Part shown: positions 32,290-43,904 of the stretch, piece by piece
Layout of the letters: each line of letters starts with the position of its first letter
Position numbering within the stretch: the stretch's first letter is position 1
Assembly (NCBI GenBank): GCA_024516035.1
Contig: CM044961.1
Span: 17,613,374 to 17,677,373, forward strand
From: Bactericera cockerelli
Taxonomy: Eukaryota > Arthropoda > Insecta > Hemiptera > Triozidae
Reading direction: 5' to 3'
Length of the DNA stretch: 64,000 nucleotides
Notes under the pieces: generated by a model
What the model saw: only the letters and a program-made list of their open reading frames with translations
The model's database searches: none
Told to the model about the DNA's origin: nothing
Program-made: the position numbers and the translations under genes

Positions 32290-32470
32290 AAGTAGTCACT
32301 GTGGCCGAGTGGAGTAGGCTAGCAAGCAGGGTGACCTGGGTTCGATTCCCGGCAGCGCAGAAATTTTCTGCGTGGATGTCCGGGGTCCACTCATACCTCA
32401 TGAGGAATAAGCGACCTCACTAGAGACGAGGTTCTGTTTTAACTTGGGTACTGGACGATTTGGCTTTCGT
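32290..32470 (+). mobile_element. tRNA-derived SINE (family 3)
   Basis: GTCACTGTGGCCGAGTGGAG with B-box GGTTCGATTCCCGG, then CATACCTCATGAGGAATAAG. A Ser/Leu-tRNA-like head. Right-arm counterpart about 40590-40710 (minus). Confidence 0.8.
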
Positions 32471-33014
32471 TTGTCTGTCTGTTAAGCGATAGCACCCGAC
32501 CGGATTCTTCAAAATTGTTATTAGTATGTATACAGGTTCATTGGGGTCTTAGAATTTTACCTATTGTTTTTAGGCCGGCTAGGAAGGAACACTCGACCGC
32601 AGCGCAGGCTCCTACCTAGTAGAGGCAGACCTCAACTCAACCAGGAAAAGTCTATCCTGCTTGGTAGAATACCTCGATACTGGGCAAGCTTAAGACGACT
32701 CTAGGCGGGAACCTCAATTATCCATTACTATACCTCCTAACCTCCATTCGTCACACCAGAAAGCCTTAAGTCTGGACGGCAGTCCATAACTTCGGCTATG
32801 CCTTTGATGACTTTTTGAAATAGTGTGATCGGTTAAGGGGGAAGGGGGTCGACAAGAGTCAGATTTTGCCCATCTCACCCATCTGTTACCGTTTCGGCTG
32901 TAGAAACATTTTACGCCTGAACCTTCGACTCTCACCCGAAATACGGACAAATGTCACTCGATTTGACATTACTTACTTGTAAATTAGGGACGGGTTCTAA
33001 AAAGCTCGAGATAT

Positions 33015-34146
33015 ACAGAGTGTCCCACCAAAGTTGGACACCTCAAATTACCCGGCCCATGAAAGAGTTTTTGAAAAATAAAAAATTCAAGGGTAGGTAC
33101 ATGTTTCAATTATGCGGTTTCAGTCATGATTTTTTTTTTTTATACAGGGTGGTTCGAAAGTCAAAAATTGAGGTGTCAACTTTCGATTTTTAAATGAATC
33201 GACCTGAATTTTATTTGATAATTTAACTTCTAAATGGTTTCTGAGTACTTTTTTGAACTAAAATATTACATACAGGGTAGGTTTTTTGACCATTTTACTT
33301 CCAAGAAATTTCTAATATTAAAAATCGAAGTATTGTGTTCGTTTTTGTAAAAAAAAAAAAATATTTTTTGCTCCGATTTCTGGACGTTTCATAACCTCCT
33401 GAGCAACTTTGGTTTTGTGTCCGTCTGTTGATCCGTCGGTCTGTTAAAAATATTCCTTGTAACGCGCAAATCTCAGAAACTACTGAACGGATTTTGATGA
33501 AATTTTGCACACATATAGGAGACGTTCTGTAGATGGTCCCATTTTAAATTCATCAAATTCGTACTAGCGGTTCTGGTTGAAAGAGACCATGCTCCTGACC
33601 ACTAACTTTTTACTTAAACGCTTATATCTGGTGAACGGTACACCTGATTTTGATGAAATTTTGTATGTATAGGTATGCATAATTATTATTGTTTTACATA
33701 GGCTATTTATATTTATTTTTTAATTAATTATAATTTAACTCTGATATGAAAATCCGAAATTTTGGACAAAAAAGTCAAAAAATAAGGACCACAACTTGCC
33801 GATACAGAATTTTTTGTGGAATCTAGAATGTAGAAAAAACAATATTATACCATTTAAAACAAATTTGAAGAAAATCGGTTAAGCAGTTTGGAGATACAAG
33901 TGATTTAGTAGAAAATCTCAAAATTGGCACGTGGTCGTGTATACAATGTGAAACAATCACGAGGAAGTATTGTGTCCATGATTGGCAGTGTTTTTTTTTT
34001 TTTTTTTTTTTTTTTTTTTCTAAATCTCGAATAACGATTTCGTTTAATTTTTGCGATAACAAGAATAGAAAGTGTTTGTGTAATGAAAACACGCATTTTC
34101 AATTGTCAGCAAAAAATTTTATACAGGGTGTAAAATAATTTTACTT

Positions 34147-34184
<38 letters not shown>

Positions 34185-34256
34185 CGAGTTTATTTTACAA
34201 AAACTCTTTCAGGGTCCGAGTAATTTGAGGTGTCCAACTTTGGTGGGACACCCTGT
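33015..34256. mobile_element. 1.2-kb MITE, left-arm copy
   Basis: Ends ACAGAGTGTCCCACCAAAGT and, inverted, ACAGGGTGTCCCACCAAAGT, then TGGACACCTCAAATTAC, flanked by TA-rich sequence. The interior has T- and A-runs and GCAAAATTTCATCAAAATCC-type text common in insect repeats. No transposase. Confidence 0.8.
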
Positions 34257-34479
34257 ATATACATATATCTATTTATAAAATGCTTGAAGGTAACTTCTGT
34301 CATTTTTTTTACTTTCCTTATCTTATAATAATAATTTAAATAAATGTGTATAATAAAAGAGCAGAATTATAGGACTTTTTCGTATCCGGTATAATCCTTA
34401 TCTTATTTCTGCTTATAATTTCGCCTCTCTACGCTGCTCATATTAAAGCAGCTACTCATGTTTCCTCACGAGGTATGAT

Positions 34480-34605
34480 TGGACCCCGGACATGCAAGTA
34501 CAGACCCGAAAAAATCCAGCCCTGCTGGAGATTGAACCCAGGTCACCGTGCACGCTGCACGCAAGCCAAGAGCGGTAACCCACTGGACAACCGTGACTAC
34601 CCTTA
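34480..34605 (-). mobile_element. tRNA-derived SINE (family 3), left arm
   Basis: Reverse complement has GTAGTCACGGTTGTCCAGTG, GACCTGGGTTCAATCTCCAG and CATACCTCGTGAGG. Right-arm counterpart 38712-38840. Confidence 0.78.
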
Positions 34606-34926
34606 TCTTACAGAAAGGACAATTTTTGCATATTTGTAGACTTCTTTTAGGAAGAGGATGTAAAGAGAAGACCCAATAAAGGAAAGAAAAGACCCAATTT
34701 ACCCGTCTTTCAAAAATTATTCCACGAAATCAATTCAAAACCAAAACCACTTTAATATGCTCTAAATTTCTAATGGGTTATTCAATCATTCTTTCTCCTT
34801 ATCATTCTCTCTTTCGCTCACTTACTCTCTGTCAGGTCGTCTTTTTAATTTTCTCTCTCTCGTACACACAGAAAATTTAAAAACTCAAATTTTCTCTTTC
34901 TCAGGGTCGGACTTAAGTCCTGTAGC

Positions 34927-35185
34927 CCTAGCGTCAAGGGTACGTTGAATAAACCAGTACTCGTTTTATCTCTAAAGTTAAGCAACGTGCAGCGAGGTTA
35001 GGACATGGGTGAGTGACCATTCAATTTAGAACCCTCCTGATATTGGCTATTCCCGACCTCACTGAAGCTGGGTGAAGTTAATTTGCATTGCTGGTTTGTG
35101 AGTTTCAAGCGAATGGAGGGTGAACCTCCGTGTGATATGACCATGCAGCTGAAAGCCATATTAAACTCAAATTTAAAAAAAAAGA
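34927..35185 (+). mobile_element. 5S-rRNA-derived SINE, full length, left arm
   Basis: CCTAGCGTCAAGGGTACGTT, AAAGTTAAGCAACGTGCAGC, GAGGTTAGGACATGGGTGAG, then the body GCTGGGTGAAGTTAATTTGC, GCGAATGGAGGGTGAACCTC and an A-run. Retains most of the 5S internal promoter region. Right-arm copy 38140-38397 (minus). Confidence 0.9.
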
Positions 35186-35280
35186 TCCTGAAATTAAGCA
35201 ATGAAGTTAAAAAAAGTCCAAGACTTGGATAAGTCACCATTCGAATTCAAATGCTCGTGTTGCTGACTATTCCCGCCCCA

Positions 35281-35515
35281 CAGTAGTCACCGTGGCCGAG
35301 TGAGTTAGCGCGCTAGTCATTGCACGCACGGTGATCTGGGTTCAATCCCCAGCGGAGCAGGATTTTAGCTGCTTTAATGTTAGCAGCGACCAGTGGCAGG
35401 ATTATAGGCAAAAATAAGATATTGGGTTATTAAAGATATGGAAAAGTCCTATAATTCTGCGCTACCCACTAAAATTGTGATTTAATAACATAAAGAAACA
35501 CATTATTATTATTCC
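35281..35515 (+). mobile_element. tRNA-derived SINE (family 3), full length
   Basis: GTCACCGTGGCCGAGTGAGT, TAGCGCGCTAG, B-box GGTTCAATCCCC, then GCAGCGACCAGTGGCAGGAT and AAAAGTCCTATAATTCTGCG, ending in TTATTATTATT. Right-arm copy 37805-38035 (minus); relatives at 49213 and 50446. Confidence 0.85.
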
Positions 35516-35689
35516 CGCCCACTCAGACTGTGTGAGGTTTATTTGAATAGCTGTTTTGTGAATACCCCTTTATAAGTGCCGCACGCGACAGAAATGAATA
35601 ATATTAATTTTATTTATTTTAACTGGGGTTTAATATCTATAATTTTGGGGTTCCATAACTTTAAGGTCGTTGCTCACAGTAAAGAAGCT

Positions 35690-35800
35690 ACTTATTTTGC
35701 CTTACGAGGTACGAGTGAAAAAAATCGTGTCCTGCGGTGATCGAACTCAAGTCACCGTGCGTGCAAGTCTAGTGCGTTACCCACTCGGCCACGGTGACAA
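35690..35800 (-). mobile_element. tRNA-derived SINE (family 3) fragment, left arm
   Basis: Reverse complement: GTCACCGTGGCCGAGTGGGT, AACGCACTAGACTTGCACGC. Right-arm copy 37515-37640. Confidence 0.78.
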
Positions 35801-35979
35801 ATGTATCCATCTCGATTTTAAACCCTTAAAATTAGTTAAATAATTTATAAAATAAACATGTTCCAGGTCTTATTAAGCTTTTGCGATATTTACTTTTAAA
35901 GGATTATTTAAAAATATCGTGGGATATTTTACTAGAGATTTGGGAAAAATCCCGTATGTCTACTTCCCCTACATCCATA

Positions 35980-36177
35980 GTCTATACAATGAAGTTTTTT
36001 TCGATTAATCGGTTATGCTGTGCGTTCATTGTGCTGTACGAACTTATGCTGTGTAACCGTTGTGTTGGATGTGATTGTGTTGTACGAACACGATTTTTAA
36101 AATGTGAATTCGATTATCGATATTTTATGCTGAAAGACCATTATGCTGTGCGAACTTGTGTTGTGTGACGCCGCACC
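35980..36177 (-). repeat. Central loop of the palindrome (inverted copy of segment A)
   Basis: Reverse complement of 28741-28938 with few changes, bounded by CATCCATA on the left and TATGGATG on the right. Confidence 0.92.
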
Positions 36178-36321
36178 TATGGATGTAGGGGAAGTAGACA
36201 TACGGGATTTTTCCCAAATCTCTAGTAAAATATCCCACGATATTTTTAAAAAATCCTTTAAAAGTAAATATCGCAAAACCTTAATAAGACCTGGAACATG
36301 TTTATTTTATTAATTATTTAA

Positions 36322-37477
36322 CCCTTTGACGCCGGAATTAATTTGGCCGGGGAAAAAAAATTGCACCCAACTTTTTTTTCATCCTGAAGGTTTTCTAAGA
36401 CTTTTGGCGTTGGTTTCAGCTTTCTAGCTTTTACCAGTAAAAAGTTATGGATCCGTGTCGAAAACGACACACCAGGCTTTAAAGGAACAAGAATGTAGAA
36501 AAAACTGATTTTGTTAAAAAAGCATAAAATCACGATTTTTATTGAGTTTAAAACGAGTTATCTGCAGTTATGACGGTAATGACTGCTATAGGTGGGCTGA
36601 GTCTAGCACTAGCTGCAGCTATGATGGGAATGGGCGCTACAATAAGTGGGCTGGGTCTTGCAATAGCTGCAGTAGTGATAGGAATGGGAGCTACAATAGG
36701 AGGGCTGGGGCTAGTACTAGCAGTAGCTATGATGGGGCTGGAAGCTGATGAGGTAGGACTGTTGGAAGCTAGGCTAGCACACATTTCACCGAGGAGAATA
36801 GGGCCCTTTGAAGTGGATGGCATTTGTGTAAATCAAAAGGCAGTCCTCTGTTTTCATTGTTTGCCCTGAAAACACTATCAATCAAATTCATCTCATTTGT
36901 CTTGGGATCATCAGTATCCTCATCTTCAAGATCAGAGAGGTCATTAAAGGATTCAAGTATCTTGTCTATCAAGCGTAGTGGGATATTGTCACTCATTTTC
37001 CTAGTTTTGACTCAATAATCAATCTCAAATCAGAAGAAATCAGGAAAAAACAATAAAATTATTTCTTTGGAAAAAAACGTTCTTTTAATACCGGATGTGT
37101 CGTTTTCGACACGGCAGGAAATTGGACAAAAGCAGCTACCTACCAATTAATTATTGCAATTTTCTTTAAAAATATATGTTTATAAGCATATTAGCTACCT
37201 CCATTAATTTTTTCAGTAAAATAATCGACCAGGAAACACAAGAAATAACTTACCAAAGTTGGCAAAACTCCATGCGATGATGCACTCTCGAAATCTCAGC
37301 AATAAATGAAAATTTAGAAATGTAAACAAAACAATTCAAAAATCGCGCTGGATGAATTTGAAGATAAGATGTTTAGGAACTGTTTCACACTGAAACGATA
37401 ATGATACTGCACTCTAGTCAGTAATTATTGTATCTCAAAGTACCTGTGTCGAAAACAACACGCTCGGCGTCAAAGGG
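36322..37477 (-). mobile_element. piggyBac-like element, internally deleted
   Basis: CCCTTTGACGCCGG at the left and an inverted CCCTTTGACGCCGAGCGTG at the right, both beside TTAA (36318-36321, 37478-37481). Minus-strand ORF remnants at 36769-36996 (MSDNIPLRLIDKILESFNDL, acidic SDLEDEDTDD) and 36548-36823 resemble the acidic N-terminal region of piggyBac transposases. The catalytic core is absent. GTGTCGAAAACGACACA-like palindromes lie near both ends. Confidence 0.87.
36568..36745 (-). repeat. 57-bp tandem repeat within the piggyBac remnant
   Basis: Three copies around GGAATGGGAGCTACAATAGG. In the minus frame each gives a 19-residue Pro/Ile/Ala unit (PIVAPIPI, then TAAIARPSP-like). Confidence 0.75.
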
Positions 37478-39059
37478 TTAACTAATTTTAAGGGTTTAAA
37501 ATCGAGATGGATACATTTGTCACCGTGGCCGAGTGGGTAACGCACTAGACTTGCACGCACGGTGACTTGAGTTTGATCACCGCAGGACAGGATTTTTTTC
37601 ACTCGTACCTCGTAAGGCAAAATAAGTAGCTTCTTTACTGTGAGCAACGACCTTAAAGATATGGAACCCCAAAATTATAGATATTAAACCCCAGTTAAAA
37701 TAAATAAAATTAATATTATTCATTTCTGTAGCGTGCGGCACTTATAAAGGGGTATTCACAAAACAGCTATTCAAATAAACCTCACACAGTCTGAGTGGGC
37801 GGGAATAATAATAATGTGTTTCTTTATGTTATTAAATCACAATTTTAGTGGGTAGCGCAGAATTATAGGACTTTTCCATATCTTTAATAACCCAATATCT
37901 TATTTTTGCCTATAATCCTGCCACTGGTCGCTGCTAACATTAAAGCAGCTAAAATCCTGCTCCGCTGGGGATTGAACCCAGATCACCGTGCGTGCAATGC
38001 CTAGCGCGCTAACTCACTCGGCCACGGTGACTACTGTGAGGCGGGAATAGTCAGCAACACGAGCATTTGAATTCGAATGGTGACTTATCCAAGTCTTGGA
38101 CTTTTTTTTAACTTCATTGCTTAATTTCAGGATCTTTTTTTTAAATTTGAGTTTAATATGGCTTTCAACTGCATGGTCATATCACACGGGGGTTCACCCT
38201 CCATTCGCTTGAAACTCACAAACCAGCAATGCAAATTAACTTCACCCAGCTTCAGTGAGGTCGGGAATAGCCAATATCAGGAGGGTTCTAAATTGAATGG
38301 TCACTCACCCATGTCCTAACCTCGCTGTACGTTGCTTAACTTTAGAGACAAAACGAGTACTGGTTTATTCAACGTACCCTTGACGCTAGGGCTACAGGAC
38401 TTAAGTCCGACCCTGAGAAAGAGAAAATTTGAGTTTTTAAATTTTATGTGTGTGCGAGAGAGAGAAAATTAAAAAGACGACCTGACAGAGAGTAAGTGAG
38501 CGAAAGAGAGAATGATAAGGAGAAAGAATGATTGAATAACCCATTAGAAATTCAGAGCATATTAAAGTGGTTTTGGTTTTGAATTGATTTCGTGGAATAA
38601 TTTTTGAAAGACGGGTAAATTGGGTCTTTTCTTTCCTTTATTGGGTCTTTTCTTTACATCCTCTTCCTAAAAGAAGTCTACAAATATGCAAAAATTGTCC
38701 TTTCTGTAAGATAAGGGTAGTCACGGTTGTCCAGTGGGTTACCGCTCTTGGCTTGCGTGCAGCGTACATGGTGACCTGGGTTCGATCTCCAGCAGGGCTG
38801 GATTTTTTCGGGTCTGTACTTGCATGTCCGGGGTCCAATCATACCTCGTGAGGAAACATGAGTAGCTGCTTTAATATGAGCAGCGTAGAGAGGCGAAATT
38901 ATAAGCAGAAATAAGATAAGGATTATACCGGATACGAAAAAGTCCTATAATTCTGCTCTTTTATTATACACATTTATTTAAATTATTATTATAAGATAAG
39001 GAAAGTAAAAAAATGACAGAGGTTACCTTCAAGCATTTTATAAATAGATATATGTATAT

Positions 39060-39994
39060 ACAGGGTGTCCCACCAAAGTTGGACACCTCAAATTACTCGG
39101 ACCCTGAAAGAGTTTTTGTAAAATAAACTCGGTTTAAAAAAAAAAAAAAAAAAAAAAAAACCAAGTAAAATTATTTTACACCCTGTATGAAAATTTTTGC
39201 TGACAATTGAAAATGCGTGTTTTCATTACACAAACACTTTCTATTCTTGTTATCGAAAAAATTAAACGAAATCATTATTCGAGATTTAGAAAAAAAAAAA
39301 AAAAAAAAAAAAAAAAAACACTGCCAATCATGGACACAATACTTCCTCGTGATTGTTTCACATTGTATACACGACCACGTGCCAATTTTGAGATTTTCTA
39401 CTAAATCACTTGTATCTCCAAACCGCTTAACCGATTTTCTTCAAATTTGTTTTAAATGGGACCATCTACAGAACGTCTCCTATATGTGTGCAAAATTTCA
39501 TCAAAATCCGTTCAGTAGTTTCTGAGATTTGCGCGTTACAAGGAATATTTTTAACAGACCGACGGATCGACAGACGGACACAAAACCAAAGTTGCTCAGG
39601 AGGTTATGAAACGTCCAGAAATCGGAGCAAAAAATATTTTTTTTTTTTTTTTTTTTTTACAAAAACGAACACAATAATACTTCTCCGATTTCTAATATTA
39701 GAAATTTCTTGGAAGTAAAATGGTCAAAAAACCTACCCTGTATGTAATATTTTAGTTCAAAAAAGTACTCAGAAACCATTTAGAAGTTGAATTATCAAAT
39801 AAAATTCAGGTCGATTCATTTAAAAATCGAAAGTTGACACCTCAATTTTTGACTTTCGAACCACCCTGTATAAAAAAAAAAATTCATGACTGAAACCGCA
39901 TAATTGAAACATGTACCCTTGAATTTTTTATTTTTCAAAAACTCTTTCATGGGCCGGGTAATTTGAGGTGTCCAACTTTGGTGGGACACTCTGT
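39060..39994. mobile_element. 1.2-kb MITE, right-arm copy (internally shorter)
   Basis: Same ends as 33015-34256 in reverse. It lacks the 33537-33860 interior; TTAAATGGGACCATC marks the join, at a short shared run. Confidence 0.8.
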
Positions 39995-41525
39995 ATATCT
40001 CGAGCTTTTTAGAACCCGTCCCTAATTTACAAGTAAGTAATGTCAACTCGAGTGACATTTGTCCGTATTTCGGGTGAGAGTCGCAGGTTCAGGCGTAAAA
40101 TGTTTCTACAGCCGAAACGATAACAGATGGGTGAGATGGGCAAAATCTGACTCTTGTCGACCCCCCTCCCCCTTAACCGATCACACTATTTCAAAAAGTC
40201 ATCAAAGGCATAGCCGAAGTTATGGACTGCCGTCCAGACTTAAGGCTTTCTGGTGTGACGAATGGAGGTTAGGAGGTATAGTGATGGATAATTGAGGTTC
40301 CCGCCTAGAGTCGTCTTTAGCTTGCCCAGTATCGAGGTATTCTACCAAGCAGGATAGATTTTTCCTGGTTGAGTTGAGGTCTGCCTCTACTAGGTAGGAG
40401 CCTGCGCTGCGGTCGAGTGTTCCTTCCTAGCCGGCCTAAAAACAATAGGTAAAATTCTAAGACCCCAATGAACATGTATACATACTAATAACAATTTTGA
40501 AGAATCCGGTCGGGTGCTATCGCTTAACAGACAGACAAACGAAAGCCAAATCGTCCAGTACCCAAGTTAAAACAGAACCTCGTCTCTAGTGAGGTCGCTT
40601 ATTCCTCATGAGGTATGAGTGGACCCCGGACATCCACGCAGAAAATTTCTGCGCTGCCGGGAATCGAACCCAGGTCACCCTGCTTGCTAGCCTACTCCAC
40701 TCGGCCACAGTGACTACTTAATAAAGTAAGCACAGTGATTCCCATCCTATAATGCTGATGTGCTATAAAATTTCTGAAGATAAAAAAAGCCCTCAATATT
40801 AGTTGGGTTCAATATAAAATCTCTTTCTTTTTATAAACATCTTCAAAATTTTGTCTGCGGCTAAGTCCAATATCTTTGATCTTCATGCTAAGTGTGCCGC
40901 GATGCTAAAAATGTTAAGAACCACTGCTTGGCCATTTTATCTTTCCGGCTGCTCTGGTAACTGTAAAATTGACATTAACAGTGACAGACAAATGAAGTTG
41001 GGAACCAGGTTATTTTCTCCACCTATGAAACGTTGAATACAAAAATGCAACAGCTGTATTTTTACAAGCTATAAGTGGTGGCTATTTGTTTTGTCTGGGA
41101 AATAGAGAACATCAGAATTTCATTTTTTTTTTTTTTTTTTCTTTTATTGTAATAATTAAGTTTACATTGTTTAGAAATGGGTTGACATGAAACATGGTTG
41201 CCTAGACAATCTTAATCAGCGTGTAAATAAATAAATGAATAATAATACAGGCAGGCAGGAGAAAAGCCGAAGGCAGCTGAAGAGCCAGATAGCCGGAGGC
41301 AACAGAAGAGACGGATGGCCTGAGGCAGCAGAAAAGCCAGATGTCCAGAGGCAGTGGGAGTCACTTAAAGATCTGCACGGCAAGTCTCTGAAAGCAAAAA
41401 GATAGATAATTAATATTATTAAACACTTTATTGGATATACATAGACATAATTAGGTATGTACAGTACAAATAATTATTATAAGAATCAAATAATGGAAAG
41501 GAAAAAAATAATGTAGGTATATAAT

Positions 41526-42506
41526 AGAGTGGGTCAATAAATCATTTTATTTTATTTAATTAACGCTATACCCCGGAAAAGTAGTGGCTTATCGAGATCA
41601 GACTTTTGAGCAAAAAAACTTTTTGGACCACGTCTTCCGGTCGCGCAAAGGCTTTCAAAATGACGAAAATCCAAAAAAAAAAGAAAATTTAAAAAAATGT
41701 AAAAAAAATTATAATCGATTTTTTGGTTTGCTATAGCATATACTAGTTATAAAAAGACCAGACTAGTATAAAGAGTTTAAAAAAAAAACACCAATGAAAC
41801 CGCCTTTACCGGTCACCTTTCGAACCCGCGACCTCTGGATTACCAGTAGACGTCTTGACTACTGAGATACGGGTAGGGTCTGGATGGAATTCGTCGTATA
41901 CTCGTACCTATAACTTTTCTTCGTGAGTTCTGTGTCAATTTTTAAGCTGGTCTGAATGATATACATAAAGTAAGTAGGTACATAGATTTAGAGGATAACT
42001 ATTCAAGGCCTTTGCACAACCGGAAGGGTTGGTCCGATTATATTTTTTTTTGGTCTCTGCGGATTCTTCGGACCTTCATGCAAGTAATAATTTCTATGGG
42101 GAGTCAGATTAAAAAAAAATTACCTATATTTTTCAATTCCTTGAAAAAGGGCAAATTATAGTGAATTTTCGTGAAATTCACAAATTTCAAGGCCTTTGCG
42201 CGACTGGTAAAGGTGTTTTCATTGGTGTTTTTTTGAACTCTTTATACTAGTCTTTTTATAACTAGTATATTCTATAGCAAACCAAAAAAATTGATTACCT
42301 ATCAATTTTTTTACATTTTTTTTTTTTTAATTTCTTATTATTATTTTTTTTTTTTTGGATTTTCGCCATTTTGAAAGAAAGCCTTTGCGCGACCGGAAGA
42401 CGTGGTCCAAAAATTTTTTAGCTCACAAGTCTTACCTTGAACAGCCACAACTTTTCCGAGGTATAGCGTTAATTAAATAAAATAAAATGATTTTTTGATC
42501 CACTCT
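41526..42506. mobile_element. Foldback element with long inverted repeats
   Basis: Starts AGAGTGGGTCAATAAATCAT and ends with an inverted AGAGTGGATCAAAAAATCAT; both continue through TTAATTAACGCTATACC and GACCACGTCTTCCGGTCGCG for roughly 200 bp. A tRNA-like SINE head (minus; TCGAACCCGCGACC at 41819) lies inside. Present only in the right arm. Confidence 0.82.
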
Positions 42507-42529
42507 AATATACAATAAAAAGGGAAAAG

Positions 42530-43445
42530 AACAGAAAAAAATATATAAACATGTGTCCTAACTAAAGGGAGGGGTTATTGCCTATGCCAATCTCTTCCAC
42601 CCTACCCTTGGAGTTCCCTATCTAGATATTTCAATAATAATATAAAAAATCTGGTGTAAACATCACACGACTTTCCTTATCTCCCAAAAAGGAGTCGAAT
42701 TCCGCCACTGGTGACTGAACGGTAACAGATAACTAAAAATCAATGCCAAATTCGTGATCAGCACTTCAAAATCATTTAATTTGATATGTCACAACCCCCA
42801 TCTAGGATGAATAATAAAAAAGTTAGTCCAATCGGGTCCCCCTACAATACCGGTAAATTGGGGCCGGTTTCCAAAAAGTTAAAGATATCAAAAAAATGAT
42901 CAGAGTGAACCCTTTTTATTTTTTTAATTTGAGAAAATGTTGTTCTCTAACTTTTTTTGTATCTTTAACCAATTCAAAGAAGCGGTGCTTGCGGCCAATA
43001 TTTGCGGCCCTGCTTTCAACCAAAAGTTTCATGGTTTGTCTGGTGTATAAAATTAATTACCATACCAAATTTCAAGTCTCTAGCTCTTACCGTTCTTGAG
43101 ATATCCTGTTCACACACACACAGACACACACACAGACAGACGCACGGACCAATGGCTGAAAACCACTTTTTTGGTATCCTGAGGCTATGATTCGTCCAGA
43201 AATGTGAAAAGCTGGGTAGGTCAAATTTTAGACGAATACAATACTTTCCTTATTATAGGATAAGGAAAGTAAAAAGAAGCTAAATAAATAAAAATACATA
43301 GAAACAACATGTTAAAAAAAAGATTAAAATTAATTTATATTTTCCAAGAAATGTTTCTATGAGAAACTTGATTCTCCATAGTTCATCAGGCAATTGATTC
43401 CATGATCTTATAGCATTAACAGTAAAACTATTCCCCATATGGTTA
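42530..43445. other. Repeat-derived spacer in the right arm
   Basis: Holds a minus-strand LINE tail (GGGCGGGG-like GGAGGGGTTATTGCCTATG at 42570), a CACACACAGACA microsatellite near 43110 and AT-rich text. No gene. Confidence 0.5.
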
Positions 43446-43448
43446 GTA

Positions 43449-43904
43449 CAGTAGAACCTTGATTATCCCGTCCTCAACCATGCGGATACTTGATTATCCA
43501 GATTAAAAAAAAAACACGCTGTTATTGAATAGGTGCATAGCAACGCTGCTACTGATAATCAGAGCTCCAAGCATACATGCATGAAGACTTCTTCTTATGA
43601 TTCCTTGGATCAGGCAGTTTTCAAGTGGTTTTTGCAAGCAAGATCTACCGGACAACCTATCAATGACCTGTTGATGTGTGAAAAGACATTGAAGACTAAT
43701 AAGAAACTAGAAGGGGACAAAATTTCTTGTTATAATAAAATATATCAAAATACATCTGCTTTTACACAAAATCAAAATTCTTCTTTATTATTTGGTTTTT
43801 TAGGGTCCTCTCAATTATCCAGACTTTTATATAGGACCTCGACTATCCAGCATACGGGCATACCCCTAGTAGACATTAATCCTCAGATAAAGAAGGTTCT
43901 ACTG
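43449..43904 (+). mobile_element. Internally deleted Tigger/pogo element
   Basis: Termini CAGTAGAACCTTGATTATCC and, inverted, CAGTAGAACCTTCTTTATCT, each next to TA. A plus-strand remnant (43587-43740) reads SSYDSLDQAVFKWFLQARST, GQPINDLLMCEKTL, the CENP-B-type DNA-binding domain of Tigger transposases. The DDE domain is missing. Confidence 0.87.

Larger units (their letters stand above)
28947..35979 (+). repeat. Left arm of the giant palindrome
   Basis: Pairs with 36178-45109. Contents, in order: subterminal motif array (28947-29085), LINE fragments, a truncated Tigger end, a hAT-like MITE, a tRNA-SINE, a 1.2-kb MITE, a 5S-SINE and tRNA-SINE copies. No host gene is seen. Confidence 0.92.

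Noticed and set aside
36542..36869. Plus-strand frames rich in Gly/Ala/Met
   Set aside because: They are antisense to the tandem repeat in the piggyBac remnant.
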